Source of the DNA: a bacterium
GTDB taxonomy: Bacteria > Bdellovibrionota_C > UBA2361 > RFPC01
Reading direction: 5' to 3'
Length of the DNA stretch: 42,949 nt
Assembly (NCBI GenBank): GCA_030428205.1
Contig: JAUIBK010000028.1
Span: forward strand, 1 to 42,949
The notes beneath the pieces were generated by a model that did not search any database, had not been told where the DNA came from, and saw only the letters and a program-made list of their open reading frames with translations. Positions 41,344 to 42,949 of this stretch are shown here, piece by piece (positions within the stretch are counted from its first letter, which is position 1; every line of letters begins with the position of its first letter). The position numbers and the translations under genes are program-made.

Positions 41344-41465
41344 TTACCCAGATCCACGGGTAAGGGGTAATCTCATAGATTATGTAGATACCACGGTAAA
41401 GTTTATAACGCGAGGTACGCGAAGATCGCCCCCCTTCGCGTACCTCGCGTACTTCGCGTTATAAA
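41344..41465. repeat. Palindromic CGCGAAG/ACGCG element with a neighbouring small hairpin
   Basis: The main palindrome has 16-base arms CGCGAGGTACGCGAAG (41409-41424) and CTTCGCGTACCTCGCG (41434-41449), with a 9-base loop. Outer sequence TTTATAACGCGA (41402-41413) can instead pair with TCGCGTTATAAA (41454-41465). The unit ACGCGAAG/ACGCGAGG recurs with a period near 9 bases, and one arm has an extra unit. A small stem TTACCC/GGGTAA lies at 41344-41363. Such palindromes are seen at intergenic positions in many bacteria. Confidence 0.65.
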
Positions 41466-41530
41466 TTTGTAACCAGGCGGAGTCAGATCAAGAAGAATAT
41501 GCTTAATTCCTGGATAGAGTTCCTGTGTGA

Positions 41531-41791
41531 TATACCTCCCACAAATGGAAATGCCTGACTTCAACAAGCATAGGCACTTCTGGTGGAAAGGCCCTTTCTC
41601 CTACGCCCCTTCGGGTGCTTCGAAGAACAGGGATCGGGCCTTGTCGCTATCTGGCGGGAGGTATGTGTTGTCCCTCCGGGCCCGCATCCCTGCGATTGGG
41701 ACAATACGACTCCCCGCCGACAGTACTCATTGAACCGGGAATTTCAAGTGCGGGGAGTATCGATTGGAGCAGGGCTAGGACTGCTCCAATC
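41531..41791. other. Candidate structured non-coding element with nested stems
   Basis: Stems found by eye: outer ATACCTCCC (41532-41540) / GGGAGGTAT (41656-41664), enclosing TGCCT/AGGCA (41552, 41572) and AAGGCCC (41588-41594) / GGGCCTT (41636-41642); then TTGTCCC/GGGACAA (41668, 41698) around CGCA/TGCG; then ACTCCCCGC (41709-41717) / GCGGGGAGT (41750-41758) around TTGAA/TTCAA; then GATTGGAGCAG (41762-41772) / CTGCTCCAATC (41781-41791). The reading frames crossing it look like shadows. It ends 81 bases before the gene at 41873. It could be a folded RNA or a mobile-element palindrome cluster. Confidence 0.6.
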
Positions 41792-41872
41792 TTAACAAAC
41801 CTACTCTCCAACTACCCCAAACACATCACCGATGCTACACTCTTCTTCATCTACCCCTAAAGGAGCCTCCTT

Positions 41873-42796
41873 ATGTCTCTTGTTCTGTGCAACTATTGCG
41901 GCGAATACGGAATGACTGATGCCGCTGAGGCGCTCAGTTCTGGGGAATCGGCTCTCGACGTACTTGAAGCTGGCATTGCTCCGTGTGAAGCTAACAGTGA
42001 TATCGACATTGTGGGAAAAGGCCGCTGGCCCAATGCTCTTGGTGTCATGCAAACCGATGCTGGAGTTATGGATGGAGCGACCCTTCAGGTTGGAAGCGTA
42101 GGCGCGGTAGAGAATATTACTCACGTCTTCTCCCTTGCGCGGCTTGTCCAATCAAAACTTCCTCACGTTTGCCTTGTTGGCGAAGGTGCCAAGCGATTTG
42201 CCTTAGAGATGGGATTTACTGAAGAAGCTGAGATGGTCAGCGAGCTTGGAAAACAGGACTACCAGAATTGGCTAAGAGAAAACAATGTCGATCTCTCTCA
42301 ACTCTCAAAATACCTTTGGCCCAAAGACAAAGATACTTATTCATTTCATAAAGATACCGTGATCTATCTTGCACTCGATGCTCGCGGCAACCTCGCTGCA
42401 GGCACAAGCACAACAGGCTGGCCGTTTAAGTACCCTGGTCGACTCGGCGACTCCCCCATCTGTGGAGCCGGATTCTATGCCGACAACAGATACGGAGCCT
42501 GTGCTTGTACCAACACTGGAGAAATGACGATCCGAGCCTCTACAGCTCGCTCCGTTGTACTCTATATGAAAAAAGGTGCATCCGTAAGAGAGGCCTGTTT
42601 AGAGGCGGCAGAGGACCTCAACGATCTCCAAGGCGGCTACCTTGGATCAGTCAGCATTCACGCCATAGACCCCAAAGGCGACTATTTTGTCCTCATGACA
42701 GAAGACTCTGAGCAAGATTTCTGTATTTTTGAAGAAGGTAATCCAGCTTTCCGGAGGGAGGAAGTTTTTCTCGTCCCCAAATACTCCGCTACTTGA
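41873..42796 (+). CDS. Glycosylasparaginase-type N-terminal-nucleophile hydrolase
   Basis: This 307-residue protein belongs to the asparaginase 2 / glycosylasparaginase family of self-cleaving Ntn hydrolases. The N-terminal part matches well: ALSSGESALDVLEAGIAPCE and VMDGATLQVGSVGAVENI. The cleavage and nucleophile site is HKDTVIYLAL with Thr162 as the probable catalytic residue. TST (178-180), PGRLGDSPICGAGFYADN and GACACTNTGEM follow. It probably cleaves an asparagine or beta-aspartyl substrate; without a signal peptide it would act in the cytoplasm. AAAGGAG is 8 bases before the ATG and can itself pair with TCCTT next to the start codon. Confidence 0.85.
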   Translation: MSLVLCNYCGEYGMTDAAEALSSGESALDVLEAGIAPCEANSDIDIVGKGRWPNALGVMQTDAGVMDGATLQVGSVGAVENITHVFSLARLVQSKLPHVCLVGEGAKRFALEMGFTEEAEMVSELGKQDYQNWLRENNVDLSQLSKYLWPKDKDTYSFHKDTVIYLALDARGNLAAGTSTTGWPFKYPGRLGDSPICGAGFYADNRYGACACTNTGEMTIRASTARSVVLYMKKGASVREACLEAAEDLNDLQGGYLGSVSIHAIDPKGDYFVLMTEDSEQDFCIFEEGNPAFRREEVFLVPKYSAT

Positions 42797-42821
42797 TACC
42801 GCTTGCTCTCAGGCGTATGGT

Positions 42822-42949
42822 ATATACTCAGTGACCACAGGTTTGTCGAAGAAAAACTCACTGAGTATATCAGCTGCGCAGCAGCTGCGAGGCGTCCTCG
42901 GGGACGCCGCACGGGAAATATGATGCGCAAGCATCGTATTTCCCTGGGG
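42822..42949. repeat. Multi-hairpin intergenic repeat, copy 3 (cut by window end)
   Basis: The first 128 bases of the element follow the gene ending at 42796. First stem ATATACTCAGTGA/TCACTGAGTATAT is a perfect 13 bp (42822-42834, 42858-42870). Then CAGCTGC/GCAGCTG (42871-42877, 42881-42887), GGCGTCC/GGACGCC with TCGG loop (42891-42908), and GGGAAATATGATGC/GCATCGTATTTCCC closing a GCAA loop (42913-42944). The last stem is longer than in copy 1. The rest of the element lies beyond the window. Confidence 0.85.

Noticed and set aside
41531..41791. Integron attC site or CRISPR-like array
   Set aside because: There is no RYYYAAC/GTTRRRY core pair, no integrase gene, and no regularly spaced direct repeats.
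41527..41860. Three overlapping plus-strand frames of about 70-80 codons
   Set aside because: They coincide with the nested-stem element, have arginine/proline-rich shadow composition and no ribosome site.

Overview
The window reads as chromosomal DNA (G+C in the mid-40s % by eye) from a motile Gram-negative bacterium. It carries L-ring and P-ring flagellar genes, lipoprotein and Sec signal peptides, a bacterial-type PheS/PheT pair, a SufU-type Fe-S scaffold and a long (type 2) isoleucyl-tRNA synthetase. The gene mix suits a deltaproteobacteria-grade lineage such as Bdellovibrionota, but that placement is inference and weak. I see no rRNA, tRNA, CRISPR array or transposase.

Layout. (1) 57-6231, minus: the flagellar rod and ring operon DUF2802-like, flgF, flgG, flgA, flgH, flgI, flgJ. 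It is preceded by a good sigma-54 promoter match (6400-6415) and a leader hairpin (6320-6344). (2) 6444-14112: a palindromic repeat, a broken reading frame, an alpha/beta hydrolase, a branched-chain-amino-acid-type binding protein, two tandem sulfotransferase-like genes (the second has lost its cofactor-binding residues), and a membrane protein ending in a spermidine-synthase-like domain. (3) 14384-26321: an island of eight exported proteins that I cannot assign to families; several are rich in cysteine and one carries an EF-hand. Embedded in it are a stand-alone DsbD-N/ScsB-like domain protein, a redoxin and a DUF2288 protein. (4) 26395-42796: mostly housekeeping: a PLP aminotransferase, ileS, a NarL-type regulator, a TetR regulator with a likely operator, a SufU/receiver/SCP2-like operon, a TPR protein, an FAD-linked oxidase, pheST, an EF-hand protein and a glycosylasparaginase-type hydrolase.

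The least explained material is non-coding. A 210-240 bp multi-hairpin element occurs three times (14153, 21783 and 42822, the last cut by the window end), always just downstream of a plus-strand gene. Its stems differ in sequence between copies while pairing is kept. A 15-bp palindrome, TGTAAWWWTWWTACA, lies upstream of the exported-protein units at four places (18703, 21166 with a variant half-site, 23478, 24836), suggesting that the island is one regulon. A different, unrelated 260-base region of nested stems lies at 41531-41791.

Working picture: the island encodes a co-regulated set of secreted or periplasmic, disulfide-bonded proteins, with a neighbouring thiol-redox pair that could help fold them. 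The co-regulation rests on sequence motifs; the function is unknown.
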